This document shows, one piece after another, positions 28,490 to 36,698 of a stretch of DNA of 64,000 nt. Under the pieces are notes generated by a model. That model saw only the letters and a program-made list of their open reading frames with translations. It had not been told where the DNA came from and did not search any database. Location: the IMG/VR virus record IMGVR_UViG_3300033984_000410, positions 16,005 through 80,004 of that record; one strand, 5' to 3'. A program made the position numbers and the translations under genes. The stretch is from a virus. Position 1 is the first letter of the stretch. The number at the start of each line of letters is the position of its first letter.

Positions 28490-29845
28490 ATGGCTGATAT
28501 AGATAATAGTAAAAACAACGCATACGAAGGAACTCGTATTATTGTAAATACTGAAGACTTAATGTTTTTGGAGGTTTTAGCTCCGGATTCTTTAGGTTAT
28601 TTTGGACTTGATTGGGTTAAGAACCGATATGATAGATTTAGAGATGGTAATTTATATTTAATTGTTGATAAGAGAGAACTCCCTGTAAATGTTAAAGTAT
28701 TATATACTGACACTGATGGTGAATTTTTCGGATATTATCAATCTGGGGATACTATAAAGTATTCTGAACTACTTTTAGAGTATCCTGAGTTAGTGGACCA
28801 AATAACAGCTTTAGAACCGGTGAGTGAAATATATGACGCATTACTTTCAATCTCTGAAGGACAGGAATTATCAAAATACAACCTTAGAAATATTGATGAC
28901 TTAGTTAGTGATTTCAAATTTAACAAACGAAGTCCAAGGGCTAGTTCTGTTATGTTATCATTTGATGATGTTGATGATATTCTTGGGATATTTGATGTTA
29001 GTGAGGACGATAAGTGGTTTGTGGGAGCTGTAACATCTTATGATAGTTATGAATTTGAGTATTGGGATAATGTTCATGATGATTGGTTACAAGGGTATGG
29101 TTTAGACCATTTTAGTGGTGTCGAAAACGAAACTAGAATTGATAATATTTTAAAAGTTATATTACCTGGTCATAGTATAAATACGAATGATGATGAGGAA
29201 CGACAATTAATTTGCAATACTTTAGAGACTTTTTTCCCAAGTGAAATTGAGGATGTTTTAGATACCTATATTCGTGAACAAAATTATTGTAAAACAAGAG
29301 GAACCTTAAAGGAAATAGAATCAGATGTTTCTAATTTATTTGAACCATATAACATATTCAAAGTAGGTGAAGGGTATAATTATGTTACAAGTGTTAAAAC
29401 TTTATTAAGTCTATATGAAAATGTGGGTTCTAAAAAATATACATTAAAAGAACTTTTAGCTGAAATTAATAAAGATACTGAAGTTGGTGGTTGGGCTGAA
29501 TACATGTATGAAACAGAATGTGATGAGTTTGACCAAGTAACTATGGATAGAACTGTAAGTCAGGCTTTAGATTCTATGGAAGAAGGTTTAGAGGATTCTG
29601 ATAAGTTTGAGGATATTGAGGAATTTAAAAAAATGGCGGATTTTATTTTATCAAAATATGATTTAAATAGAAATTATGAAACACCTAAAGATAGTAATAT
29701 CAGATTTACCATACATCAACTAGACCCCTCCGATAATTCTGTATTGGTTACGGTTAAAAACCTTGAGAAAAGAACTTCAGAAAAAAGAAGATTAGATTTG
29801 GAAGGGTTTAATAATTTATTAACTCAACAAGAATTATTTCAATAA
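28490..29845 (+). CDS. large acidic protein, unknown
   Basis: This 451-residue protein is acidic throughout and has no motif I recognise. Segments such as DKWFVGAVTSYDSYEFEYWD and GGWAEYMYETECDEFDQV suggest an alpha/beta globular protein. The late-type promoter points to a structural or assembly role, but that is inference. Confidence 0.6.
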   Translation: MADIDNSKNNAYEGTRIIVNTEDLMFLEVLAPDSLGYFGLDWVKNRYDRFRDGNLYLIVDKRELPVNVKVLYTDTDGEFFGYYQSGDTIKYSELLLEYPELVDQITALEPVSEIYDALLSISEGQELSKYNLRNIDDLVSDFKFNKRSPRASSVMLSFDDVDDILGIFDVSEDDKWFVGAVTSYDSYEFEYWDNVHDDWLQGYGLDHFSGVENETRIDNILKVILPGHSINTNDDEERQLICNTLETFFPSEIEDVLDTYIREQNYCKTRGTLKEIESDVSNLFEPYNIFKVGEGYNYVTSVKTLLSLYENVGSKKYTLKELLAEINKDTEVGGWAEYMYETECDEFDQVTMDRTVSQALDSMEEGLEDSDKFEDIEEFKKMADFILSKYDLNRNYETPKDSNIRFTIHQLDPSDNSVLVTVKNLEKRTSEKRRLDLEGFNNLLTQQELFQ

Positions 29846-29873
29846 AGATAGTGACGATTAAATTTCTTTTTAT

Positions 29874-29881
29874 TATCTTTG
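29874..29881 (+). promoter_or_regulatory. host-type promoter -7 element, near-leaderless
   Basis: TATCTTTG with the ATG at 29886 only 5 nt away; GTG 20 nt upstream may serve as a weak -33 element. Confidence 0.55.
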
Positions 29882-29885
29882 TTTT

Positions 29886-30704
29886 ATGGAAAGAAATTAT
29901 CAACTATTGAAAGATGTTTTATCGGTTCCGACTAAAACATATAATGAAGGATTAATGGTGGAATTCATAACCAATTGGTTATCGGAGAATAACATCCCCT
30001 TCTATATTGACGAGTATCAAAATATTTACGCTACAAAACAAACTTTTGAGGTGGAATATTTCCCTTGTGTTATTGCACATACGGATACCGTTCATAACAT
30101 TGACACTATCAATGTAAGAGAAGAAAATCTTAAAAACGCACAAGGTGAAATAAAACCTGCGTTAAAGGCTTATAATGATTTGGGTAATCCAACTGGTATT
30201 GGTGGTGATGATAAATGTGGCGTTTATGCTTGTCTTGAATTACTAAAAGAATTACCAAATCTAAAAGCTGGATTTTTCGTATCTGAAGAAACTGGATGTC
30301 ACGGTTCTAAAAACGCGGACCCTGAATTTTTTAAGAATGTGGGGTATGCTATTCAATTTGACGCTCCGGAGAACTGGATGGTTTCAGAATATTGTATGGG
30401 TGTTAAGTTATTTGATAGAGAGAGTGATTTCTTCAAGTCTTGTGATTTTGTTATAAACGAAAACTTTAATGGTCGTCAATTATACCAAGCACATCCTTAT
30501 ACAGATGTTTATAAATTAAAACAGATTTTTAATTTTTCTTGTATTAATTTCTCAATCGGGTATTACGATTATCATACAAAATATGAATATGTAATTATTG
30601 AAGATGTTTATAGTGGTATTAAAACCGGGAAAGAAATGATTGAAAAACTAGGATATCAAAAATATACCTTAGAATACGAACAATCAACATATAACTTTTA
30701 TTAA
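29886..30704 (+). CDS. M20-like zinc exopeptidase
   Basis: This 272-residue protein has the marks of M20/peptidase-T-like metalloexopeptidases: IAHTDTVH (about 64-71, metal His/Asp), TGIGGDDKCGVYACLELL (about 107-124, bridging Asp) and FFVSEETGCHGS (about 137-148, catalytic Glu-Glu). It lacks the large dimerisation insert and is shorter than host enzymes (about 400 residues). It could finish breaking down peptides from Clp-type proteolysis. Its last part (30519-30704) is duplicated at 31990-32175. Confidence 0.75.
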   Translation: MERNYQLLKDVLSVPTKTYNEGLMVEFITNWLSENNIPFYIDEYQNIYATKQTFEVEYFPCVIAHTDTVHNIDTINVREENLKNAQGEIKPALKAYNDLGNPTGIGGDDKCGVYACLELLKELPNLKAGFFVSEETGCHGSKNADPEFFKNVGYAIQFDAPENWMVSEYCMGVKLFDRESDFFKSCDFVINENFNGRQLYQAHPYTDVYKLKQIFNFSCINFSIGYYDYHTKYEYVIIEDVYSGIKTGKEMIEKLGYQKYTLEYEQSTYNFY

Positions 30705-30722
30705 GAGACTTCGGTCTCTTTT
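30519..30722 (+). repeat. duplicated segment, copy 1 (peptidase 3' end plus terminator)
   Basis: This stretch recurs at 31990-32195 with scattered substitutions, including the terminator hairpin GAGAC-TTCG-GTCTC. Confidence 0.85.
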
Positions 30723-30729
30723 TTTTTTT
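30703..30729 (+). terminator. intrinsic terminator
   Basis: AAGAGAC-TTCG-GTCTCTT and T-run. The same hairpin recurs at 32174-32199. Confidence 0.85.
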
Positions 30730-30734
30730 GTGAT

Positions 30735-30750
30735 ATATTTATAATAAAAA
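30735..30750 (+). promoter_or_regulatory. putative phage late promoter
   Basis: ATATTTATAATAAAAA; the sequence from here through codon 30 nearly repeats 26630-26741. Confidence 0.6.
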
Positions 30751-30756
30751 ACTAAT

Positions 30757-31458
30757 ATGAAAAATTTATTTAATGACATTTCTCAAGAAGAGAAAAATAG
30801 AATACTTGAGATGCACTCAGGTAAAAAGAATGTAATTTCTGAACAAAATAGTCAACAAGTTTATAAAGAAATTGCGGATTATTTATATAATTCTATGAAA
30901 GGGTTAAGTTCCTCTGAGGATTCAGAAAATGTTGAAACAATTATACTTAATAGAATAAAAAATAAAAATGATTGGGAAGGAGTTAAAAAGGCTTTTGGGG
31001 TAAAAGACGGTGAAAATTTGGAACAGTGGTTAAAAGGTGAACTTAGACTTGATTATAATGAAATAATGGGAATGATAAATCGAAATGACGGTAATTTTAA
31101 GAAAGAAGATTCAATGTATAATCCGGGGTCTAAAATTAGTTTAATTACTAATAGACAGTTTCTTATGTCAAGAGCATATCAATATGCAAGTATTATGGGT
31201 GACAAAAAAGAATTAGAATTGGATATTAATAACGCAATAATTATTCGTAGAGATAAAGATGGGATAGTTATTAAAACTGATTATGTTGATTATTACCCAA
31301 TTCCTGAATATACAAGAGGAAAATCTACACCAAAACAAGAAAGATTAACAAAACCTTGTATAAAAATCCCTTTTAAAGATGTAATTGAATGGAGAGATGG
31401 TACTTTACAAATTAGATGGTTTTCTGATTTTGTTAAAAGTAGGGTAGTACCTTGTTAA
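30757..31458 (+). CDS. leader-bearing cargo-like protein B
   Basis: This 233-residue protein has the same 30-residue leader as the gene at 26652 (ending V-I-S-E-Q, cleavage expected after Glu29). The mature part contains SSSEDSENVETIILNRIK and LITNRQFLMSRAYQYASIMG segments, and ends in a beta region (IIIRRDKDGIVIKTDYVDYYPIPEY). No family is recognised. A packaged protein is the working hypothesis. Confidence 0.7.
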   Translation: MKNLFNDISQEEKNRILEMHSGKKNVISEQNSQQVYKEIADYLYNSMKGLSSSEDSENVETIILNRIKNKNDWEGVKKAFGVKDGENLEQWLKGELRLDYNEIMGMINRNDGNFKKEDSMYNPGSKISLITNRQFLMSRAYQYASIMGDKKELELDINNAIIIRRDKDGIVIKTDYVDYYPIPEYTRGKSTPKQERLTKPCIKIPFKDVIEWRDGTLQIRWFSDFVKSRVVPC

Positions 31459-31473
31459 ATTCTAAATTAATAT

Positions 31474-31510
31474 AAAAAAAAAGAGGACTATTTGTCCTCT
31501 TTCCTTTTTC
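31474..31510. terminator. bidirectional terminator
   Basis: AAAGAGGAC-TATTT-GTCCTCTTT between convergent genes. Confidence 0.75.
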
Positions 31511-31518
31511 TTGTTTTC

Positions 31519-31983
31519 TTAGATGTCTCTTGGAGACTTAACTTCTTTTTCTACTGAAACAAGGGTATATAACACACCTTCCACCATATTTCCTTTGATA
31601 ATCTCTTCGGATACAAAATCCTCAATCTTATCTTGGATTGTTCTTTTGATTGGTATAGCTTCGTAAGTCTCGTCAAATCCAACATCGGAAATCAAATGTA
31701 AAATAGTTTCATCAAATGTGATGTTATAGTTCAAACCAACTAATCTTTTTGATAACTTATCTAATTCCAATGTTACAATTTTTTTAACATCTTCCTTCAC
31801 CAACGAATTAAAGATAACAACCTCATCAATTCTATTTAAGAATTCCGGAGTAAAGAATTTTTTAAGTTCTTTTTTAAGAATTTCTCGTTTGTATTCTTCT
31901 TCAGCATAAGAGTTATTACCGGTTTTAAATCCCACACCTGAACCAAAGTCTTGTAATTTTTTAACCCCCACATTTGATGTCAT
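31519..31983 (-). pseudogene. C-terminal fragment of a ClpC-like unfoldase gene
   Basis: The 154-residue frame matches the last part of the full Clp protein at 34447: MTSNVGVKKLQDFG, KKFFTPEFLNRIDEVV, VKKIVTLELDKL, AIPIKRTIQDKIEDF. Both ATPase cores are missing. The minus-strand frame opens at a point where the sequence switches to the duplicated peptidase segment on the plus strand. It starts with an in-frame ATG, so a short C-terminal-domain protein could still be made. The stop-free frame argues that decay is recent or that the fragment is used. Confidence 0.75.
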
Positions 31984-31989
31984 AATGAT

Positions 31990-32195
31990 GACACAATTTT
32001 TAATTTTTCTTGTATTAATTTCTCAATTGGGTATTATGATTATCACACAAAATATGAATATGTAATTATTGAGGATGTTTATAGTGGTATTAAAACCGGG
32101 AAAGAAATGATTGAAAAACTAGGATATCAAAAATATACCTTGGAATATGAACAACCAATTTATAACCTTTATTAAGAGACTTCGGTCTCTTTTTT
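31990..32195 (+). repeat. duplicated segment, copy 2 (peptidase fragment)
   Basis: Copy of 30519-30722 without the 5' two thirds of the peptidase gene. It abuts the Clp fragment across a shared ACAnnTTTTTAA stretch that also occurs in the intact clp gene near 34960. Confidence 0.8.
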
Positions 32196-32199
32196 ATTT
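32174..32199 (+). terminator. intrinsic terminator (duplicate)
   Basis: AAGAGAC-TTCG-GTCTCTTTTTT, copied with the peptidase fragment. Confidence 0.8.
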
Positions 32200-32203
32200 A
32201 TTG

Positions 32204-32219
32204 GTATTTATTAATAAAA
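32204..32219 (+). promoter_or_regulatory. putative phage late promoter
   Basis: GTATTTATTAATAAAA, 7 nt before ATG 32227. Confidence 0.55.
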
Positions 32220-32226
32220 TGTTATT

Positions 32227-32619
32227 ATGAAAAAATTAATAATTACTGAAGAAGAAAAAAATAGAATACTTAATCTTCATTTAAACGAACAAAGTAAAGA
32301 AAATTCCGCAGTTAAATTTATAAAAAATTTATTGGTAACAAATCCAAATTTATTTAATGGTAAAAAACCTTTAAGTTTATTAGAAAAACCATTGAATGAT
32401 TTTAACTCAAAAAACCCTTCCGATAGATTAGATATACCATCATTAGTAAAACAGTTGTCGGTTAATAATTCACCTTTTAAAATGACCACATTCAACATTC
32501 AAACCTATGAACCAAAACGCATTACTAGGTTAGATTATGACTTAAACAACATTGGTTTTACCTTAACAAAAAATGAAATTGATAACTCAATACAGGGTGG
32601 TGTTAAATTAAAATTTTAA
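32227..32619 (+). CDS. leader-bearing cargo-like protein C
   Basis: This 130-residue protein begins MKKLIITEEEKNRILNLH and has L-N-E-Q at 19-22, a clean [L/I]-x-E site. The body is Lys/Asn-rich and has no recognised domain. It is followed by a decayed copy of the GAGAC/GTCTC terminator and the next leader-bearing gene. Confidence 0.65.
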   Translation: MKKLIITEEEKNRILNLHLNEQSKENSAVKFIKNLLVTNPNLFNGKKPLSLLEKPLNDFNSKNPSDRLDIPSLVKQLSVNNSPFKMTTFNIQTYEPKRITRLDYDLNNIGFTLTKNEIDNSIQGGVKLKF

Positions 32620-32647
32620 GAGACTTCTGTCTTTTTTTTTATTTTAA

Positions 32648-32663
32648 GTATTTATTACTAAAA
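32648..32663 (+). promoter_or_regulatory. putative phage late promoter
   Basis: GTATTTATTACTAAAA, 7 nt before ATG 32671. Confidence 0.55.
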
Positions 32664-32670
32664 CACTATT

Positions 32671-33489
32671 ATGAAAAACTTATTTATACTAACCGAAGAA
32701 GAAAAAAATAGAATTTTAAATCTTCATGAAAGTGCCACAAAACGACATTATTTAGTTGAACAAGAAATAAAACAAGGACCTGAAGGTGACCCATATCAAT
32801 ATAAAAAAATTGGTGACGAATATTTTTACGCTAAGAAAAATGACGACAATTGGACTAAAGTTAATAACCCTAAAGGTATTACAGATATCAAAAATACTAT
32901 TTTTAATTCATCAATAAATAAATTAACAACTCAAAAACCTGAAGCTTATTTATTATTTGATGGTACTAATTTAAATTGGATTGAGAATGGTAAAGTTATT
33001 AAACGATGGTCAGCAATTTCAGGAAGAACTAAATTTAATACTTTTGGTGATAAAAATTTGGAGAAATTAGTTAAAAAATATGGGGCTAATAGGATGGAAT
33101 TTATGAAAATTAAAGACCAAGGTCCTATACCTGTTGGTGAATATTCTATAGGTCAAGTACAAAAACGAACAAATGGTGACGCTCAAAGATTTATACAAGG
33201 TAAAACGGATAAAGAGTTACAACGTATTATGTTACAAAATGTTAAACACGATTGGAATTTAGGAACAGAAACTGATATGGTTGCTTGGGGTAATTACAGA
33301 TTACCAATAACTAAAGTTGGTGAAACTGAAACTTTTGGTAGAGGTAGTTTTTACATTCATGGTGGTGGTATTCCAGGTTCTATTGGTTGTATTGATTTAT
33401 TAACTCAAATGGATGATTTCGCAAACTATTTCACAAATTGGAAGAATAAAACAAAAAAAAATAAATTAAAATTAGTTGTTAAGTATTAA
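32671..33489 (+). CDS. leader-bearing L,D-transpeptidase-like protein (YkuD-fold type)
   Basis: This 272-residue protein has the leader MKNLFILTEEEKNRILNLH with L-V-E-Q at 28-31. The C-terminal two thirds resemble YkuD-fold transpeptidases of the DUF2778/Tlde1 kind: a LLFDGTNLNW strand, GPIPVGEYSIG (about 151-161), and FYIHGGGIPGSIGCIDL (about 228-244) with the His and Cys of the active site. Such enzymes remodel peptidoglycan cross-links. With the leader, it may be packaged and act on the cell wall at entry. Confidence 0.75.
   Translation: MKNLFILTEEEKNRILNLHESATKRHYLVEQEIKQGPEGDPYQYKKIGDEYFYAKKNDDNWTKVNNPKGITDIKNTIFNSSINKLTTQKPEAYLLFDGTNLNWIENGKVIKRWSAISGRTKFNTFGDKNLEKLVKKYGANRMEFMKIKDQGPIPVGEYSIGQVQKRTNGDAQRFIQGKTDKELQRIMLQNVKHDWNLGTETDMVAWGNYRLPITKVGETETFGRGSFYIHGGGIPGSIGCIDLLTQMDDFANYFTNWKNKTKKNKLKLVVKY
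33453..33487 (+). repeat. 35-bp direct repeat, copy 1
   Basis: This stretch encodes the last residues of the transpeptidase (NKLKLVVKY) and recurs exactly at 33862-33896 in non-coding DNA. Confidence 0.85.
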
Positions 33490-33496
33490 TTTTACT

Positions 33497-33522
33497 AATA
33501 AATAAATAAATAAATAAATAAA
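33497..33522 (+). repeat. short tandem repeat (TAAA)n
   Basis: Six or so units of TAAA directly before the ATG at 33524, at the place where the late motif would sit. Confidence 0.8.
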
Positions 33523-33523
33523 A

Positions 33524-33859
33524 ATGAAAAAAGTAGTTAAATTAACTGAAAGAGAATTAAATAATCTTATTAGGAGAATGATTAACGAAGATATGGAATC
33601 TTCTTTAGAATCAAAAGGTGGTAAATGGTTAAGTGTTAAAAACAAAATACCCGCAAACCCACCTAAAATGTCTCTTGGTGCTTTAAAAGAAAGATTGGGT
33701 AATGACGGATATTCTAATGATAATAGTGATGAACCTTTAGCAAACATTCAAGTTTTTGTTCATGGAGCAAAAAACCCTGGTGAGAACATTCCGATGAGAT
33801 TATTATTCCGTAACCCAACAGACCCAACAGACAGAAAATGGTATGAACTAGTTGCTTAA
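33524..33859 (+). CDS. leader-bearing small protein D
   Basis: This 111-residue protein begins MKKVVKLTERELNNLIRRMINED, a leader type (LTExxLxxLIxRxINE) with I-N-E at 20-22. The rest is a beta-rich region (ANIQVFVHGAKNPGE, PMRLLFRNPTDP). Function is unknown. It lies between the two copies of a 35-bp repeat and may have been inserted there. Confidence 0.65.
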   Translation: MKKVVKLTERELNNLIRRMINEDMESSLESKGGKWLSVKNKIPANPPKMSLGALKERLGNDGYSNDNSDEPLANIQVFVHGAKNPGENIPMRLLFRNPTDPTDRKWYELVA

Positions 33860-33861
33860 TA

Positions 33862-33896
33862 AAAAAAAAATAAATTAAAATTAGTTGTTAAGTATT
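33862..33896 (+). repeat. 35-bp direct repeat, copy 2
   Basis: Exact copy of 33453-33487. It supplies the TTG of the next promoter. Confidence 0.85.
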
Positions 33897-33916
33897 GATA
33901 TTTTTTTATATTTTTG
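33885..33916 (+). promoter_or_regulatory. host-type promoter
   Basis: TTG (33885-33887), 21-nt gap, TATTTTTG (33909-33916). Confidence 0.55.
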
Positions 33917-33928
33917 TAAAAAAAAGAT

Positions 33929-34435
33929 ATGAAACTAATAACATTATTACTCGTAATTACAACATCACTTTATGGTCAGTCAAAAATAGAGATTGCTAAA
34001 GAATTACAAAAACAATATAACCCCCCTAATAAGAATTATGTTGTTTTTATTGATTACTCAAAACCAATTTCAGAAAAAAGATTATACGTGATTGATATGA
34101 AAACATCAGAAACAATTTTAACCACTAAAGTTGCTCACGGAATAAATAGTGGTAAAGAATACGCTACTGAATTTAGTAACACTGATAAAAGTTTAAAAAG
34201 TAGTTTAGGTGTTTATGTTACTCAAGAAACATATTATGGTTACTTTGGTTACTCTTTAAGAATTAATGGTTTAGATAAAACCAATTCTAATGCGAGACAA
34301 AGAAATATTATATTTCATTCTAACACAAAAATGAGTAAAAAATGGTCTTGGGGTTGTTTCTCAACAGATGAAAAAACTAACAAAAAACTAATTAATATAA
34401 TAAAAAATGGGTGTTTAGTTTATGTTTATAAATAA
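33929..34435 (+). CDS. secreted murein L,D-transpeptidase-like protein (YkuD_2 type)
   Basis: This 168-residue protein has a signal peptide (MKLITLLLVITTSLYGQ) and the YkuD_2 pattern: VVFIDYSKPISEKRLYVIDM, KVAHGINSG, FSNTDKSLKSSLGVY, YSLRINGLD and IIFHSNTKMS ... WGCF with the catalytic His and Cys. It should act in the periplasm on peptidoglycan. Unlike the neighbour at 32671 it has a signal peptide, no leader and a host-type promoter, so it may act from inside during infection (lysis timing or exclusion). Confidence 0.8.
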   Translation: MKLITLLLVITTSLYGQSKIEIAKELQKQYNPPNKNYVVFIDYSKPISEKRLYVIDMKTSETILTTKVAHGINSGKEYATEFSNTDKSLKSSLGVYVTQETYYGYFGYSLRINGLDKTNSNARQRNIIFHSNTKMSKKWSWGCFSTDEKTNKKLINIIKNGCLVYVYK

Positions 34436-34466
34436 AAAAAAGGGGATTATTCGTCCCCTTTTTTCT
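34434..34466. terminator. bidirectional terminator
   Basis: AAAAGGGGA-TTATTCG-TCCCCTTTT between convergent genes. Confidence 0.8.
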
Positions 34467-36498
34467 TTCTACCTCTTTTCAAAGGTTCTTTATTTTTAGT
34501 TATAATAACTTCTTTATCTACAACATCAACCACACTTGAGTCCCCCTCGTTAATTTCACCTTTCAAAATCTCTTCAGAGATGAAGTCTTCAATTTTATCT
34601 TGAATAGCTCTTTTAATAGGTCTTGCTCCATAGTTTTCATCATAACCAACATCAGATATCAATTCAGTTACTTTATCGGTATAACTAAAGTTATATTTGA
34701 TTTTAGCAAGACGACCCATTAGTTTATCTAATTCTAAAGTAACAATCTTTTTAACATTCTCTTTATCTAAAGATTTAAACATAATAACATCATCAATTCT
34801 GTTTAAGAATTCAGGCGCGAAGAATTTTTTAAGTTCAGCTTTAAGGATATCGTTTTTAAGTTCTTGTTCAATATATTCGTTACCACCATTTTTAAATCCA
34901 ACACCAGTTCCGAAGTCTTGTAATTTTTTAACACCTAAATTAGATGTCATAATGATAAGACAGTTTTTAAAGTTAATTTTTTTACCTAAAGAGTCAGTTA
35001 AGTGACCTTCATCTAACATTTGTAAAAGTGTTGAGAAGATATTTTTATCCGCTTTTTCAATCTCATCAAATAAGATAACAGAGTAAGGTTTATTTTTAAC
35101 TTCATTAGTTAAGAATCCACCTTCTTCGTGGGCAACATAACCTGGAGGAGAACCTATAAGTCTTGAGATTGTATGTTTTTCTTGATATTCTGACATATCA
35201 ATTCTAATCATATTTTCTTCACTACCAAAAATTTCTTTTGCTAATTGTTTTGCTAAATAAGTTTTTCCTACTCCGGTAGAACCTAAAAAGATGAATGAAC
35301 CAATTGGACGATTTGGGTCTTTAATACCTAATCTATTTCTTCTGATAGCTTTTGCGATTTTAACCACGGCTTCAGGTTGACCAACAACTTTATCAGCTAA
35401 AGCTTGTTCTAAATTAACTAATGCTTTAGTATCGTCAATTGATAATTTTGATACAGGTATTTTAGTCATATTAGATACAACTTCATATACTAGTTCTTCA
35501 GGAATTTCTCTTTTATGAGCTTGTAATTCCGCTTCAAATTTTATTTTTTCATCCTCTAATTTTGATAGAATTCGTTTTTCTTTATCTCTAAGATTAGCCG
35601 CTTCTTCATAGTTTTGTTTTTTAACTACCTCAATTTTTTCCAATTTAATATCTGACGCTTGTTGTTTTAATTTTTCAATTATTTCAGGCATCTTAATATC
35701 AACTTGACTTCTCGCACCAACTTCGTCTAAAATATCAAAAGCTTTATCCGGGAATTCTCTGTCGGTAATGTATCTATCCGCTAAATCAACACAAATTTCT
35801 AAAATAGAATCAGTGTAATTTACTTTATGATATGATTCATATTTTTCTTTAGCGTTTTTCAAGATGATTAATGTTTCTTCTTTTGTTGCAGAATCAACAA
35901 TAACCTTTTGAAATCTTCTTTCTAATGCTCCGTCTTTTTCAAAGTTTTTTCTATATTCATCTAAAGTTGTTGCTCCAACACATTGGATTTCACCTCTTGC
36001 TAAAGCTGGCTTAAAGATGTTTGACGCATCCATTGACCCGGATGAATTTCCCGCACCAACAATGGTGTGAATCTCATCAATGAATACAATTATGTTTGGA
36101 GAGTTTTGTAACTCCTCAATAATAACTTTCATTCTTTCTTCAAATTGTCCACGGTATTTTGTTCCTGCAACAATGGATGTCATATCTAAAGATACGATTC
36201 TTTTATCCATTAAGTTTCTTGGACAATCCCCATTATATATTTTAATTGCAAGACCTTCAACGATTGCAGTTTTACCACAACCAGGTTCACCTAATATAAT
36301 AGGATTATTTTTCTTTCTACGAGAAAGAATTTGAGCAATCCTAGTGATTTCTCTTTCACGACCAACTACAGGGTCTAATTTACCTTCTTCAGCTAACTTT
36401 ATTAAGTCTCTACTAAAGTTATCTAATACAGGTGTTGTTGATTCTGAGATGGAATTTGATTTTTTTCCTTTTTCGTCATTATCTGAAAATTCTATCAT
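34447..36498 (-). CDS. ClpC-like AAA+ unfoldase, N-domain missing
   Basis: From ATG 36498 the protein has 683 residues with two AAA+ modules. Module 1 has Walker A GEPGCGKT (about 70-77), FIDEIH and GALERRF. A short linker carries a UVR-like NYEEAANLRDKEK (about 296-308). Module 2 has Walker A GSTGVGKT (about 405-412), LFDEIEKA and a VGF tripeptide after TSNLGVKKL (about 532-534), where ClpC-type enzymes dock ClpP. The double Clp_N domain is absent. It could feed substrates to host ClpP, using phage adaptors. A TTG start at 36534 is less likely. Confidence 0.9.
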   Translation of the reverse strand: MIEFSDNDEKGKKSNSISESTTPVLDNFSRDLIKLAEEGKLDPVVGREREITRIAQILSRRKKNNPIILGEPGCGKTAIVEGLAIKIYNGDCPRNLMDKRIVSLDMTSIVAGTKYRGQFEERMKVIIEELQNSPNIIVFIDEIHTIVGAGNSSGSMDASNIFKPALARGEIQCVGATTLDEYRKNFEKDGALERRFQKVIVDSATKEETLIILKNAKEKYESYHKVNYTDSILEICVDLADRYITDREFPDKAFDILDEVGARSQVDIKMPEIIEKLKQQASDIKLEKIEVVKKQNYEEAANLRDKEKRILSKLEDEKIKFEAELQAHKREIPEELVYEVVSNMTKIPVSKLSIDDTKALVNLEQALADKVVGQPEAVVKIAKAIRRNRLGIKDPNRPIGSFIFLGSTGVGKTYLAKQLAKEIFGSEENMIRIDMSEYQEKHTISRLIGSPPGYVAHEEGGFLTNEVKNKPYSVILFDEIEKADKNIFSTLLQMLDEGHLTDSLGKKINFKNCLIIMTSNLGVKKLQDFGTGVGFKNGGNEYIEQELKNDILKAELKKFFAPEFLNRIDDVIMFKSLDKENVKKIVTLELDKLMGRLAKIKYNFSYTDKVTELISDVGYDENYGARPIKRAIQDKIEDFISEEILKGEINEGDSSVVDVVDKEVIITKNKEPLKRGRKKKGDE

Positions 36499-36568
36499 AT
36501 TATTATTATTATTTTGTTTTGTTAATGATATCAATAATTATAACAAAAATTATTCTATGAATCAATAT

Positions 36569-36612
36569 TGACAATTTGTCAGTATATTTTTTTATAAAAT
36601 GTCAAATTGTCA
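36569..36612. promoter_or_regulatory. paired palindromes, possible operator between clp and UVR genes
   Basis: TGACAATTTGTCA (36569-36581) and TGTCAAATTGTCA (36600-36612) are 31 bp apart, three helical turns, in the divergent intergenic region. They are good candidates for a repressor site. Confidence 0.5.
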
Positions 36613-36698
36613 TATAAATAAGTCATTTTACTATAAATTTGACTTTGGTATAAAATTAGTTATAATTATTTCAAATAAAAAATTAAAACAAAAAAATT

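Noticed and set aside
36498-36534. TTG start adding 12 residues to the ClpC-like protein
   Set aside because: The added residues are a Gln/Asn run with no family match; the ATG at 36498 is preferred.
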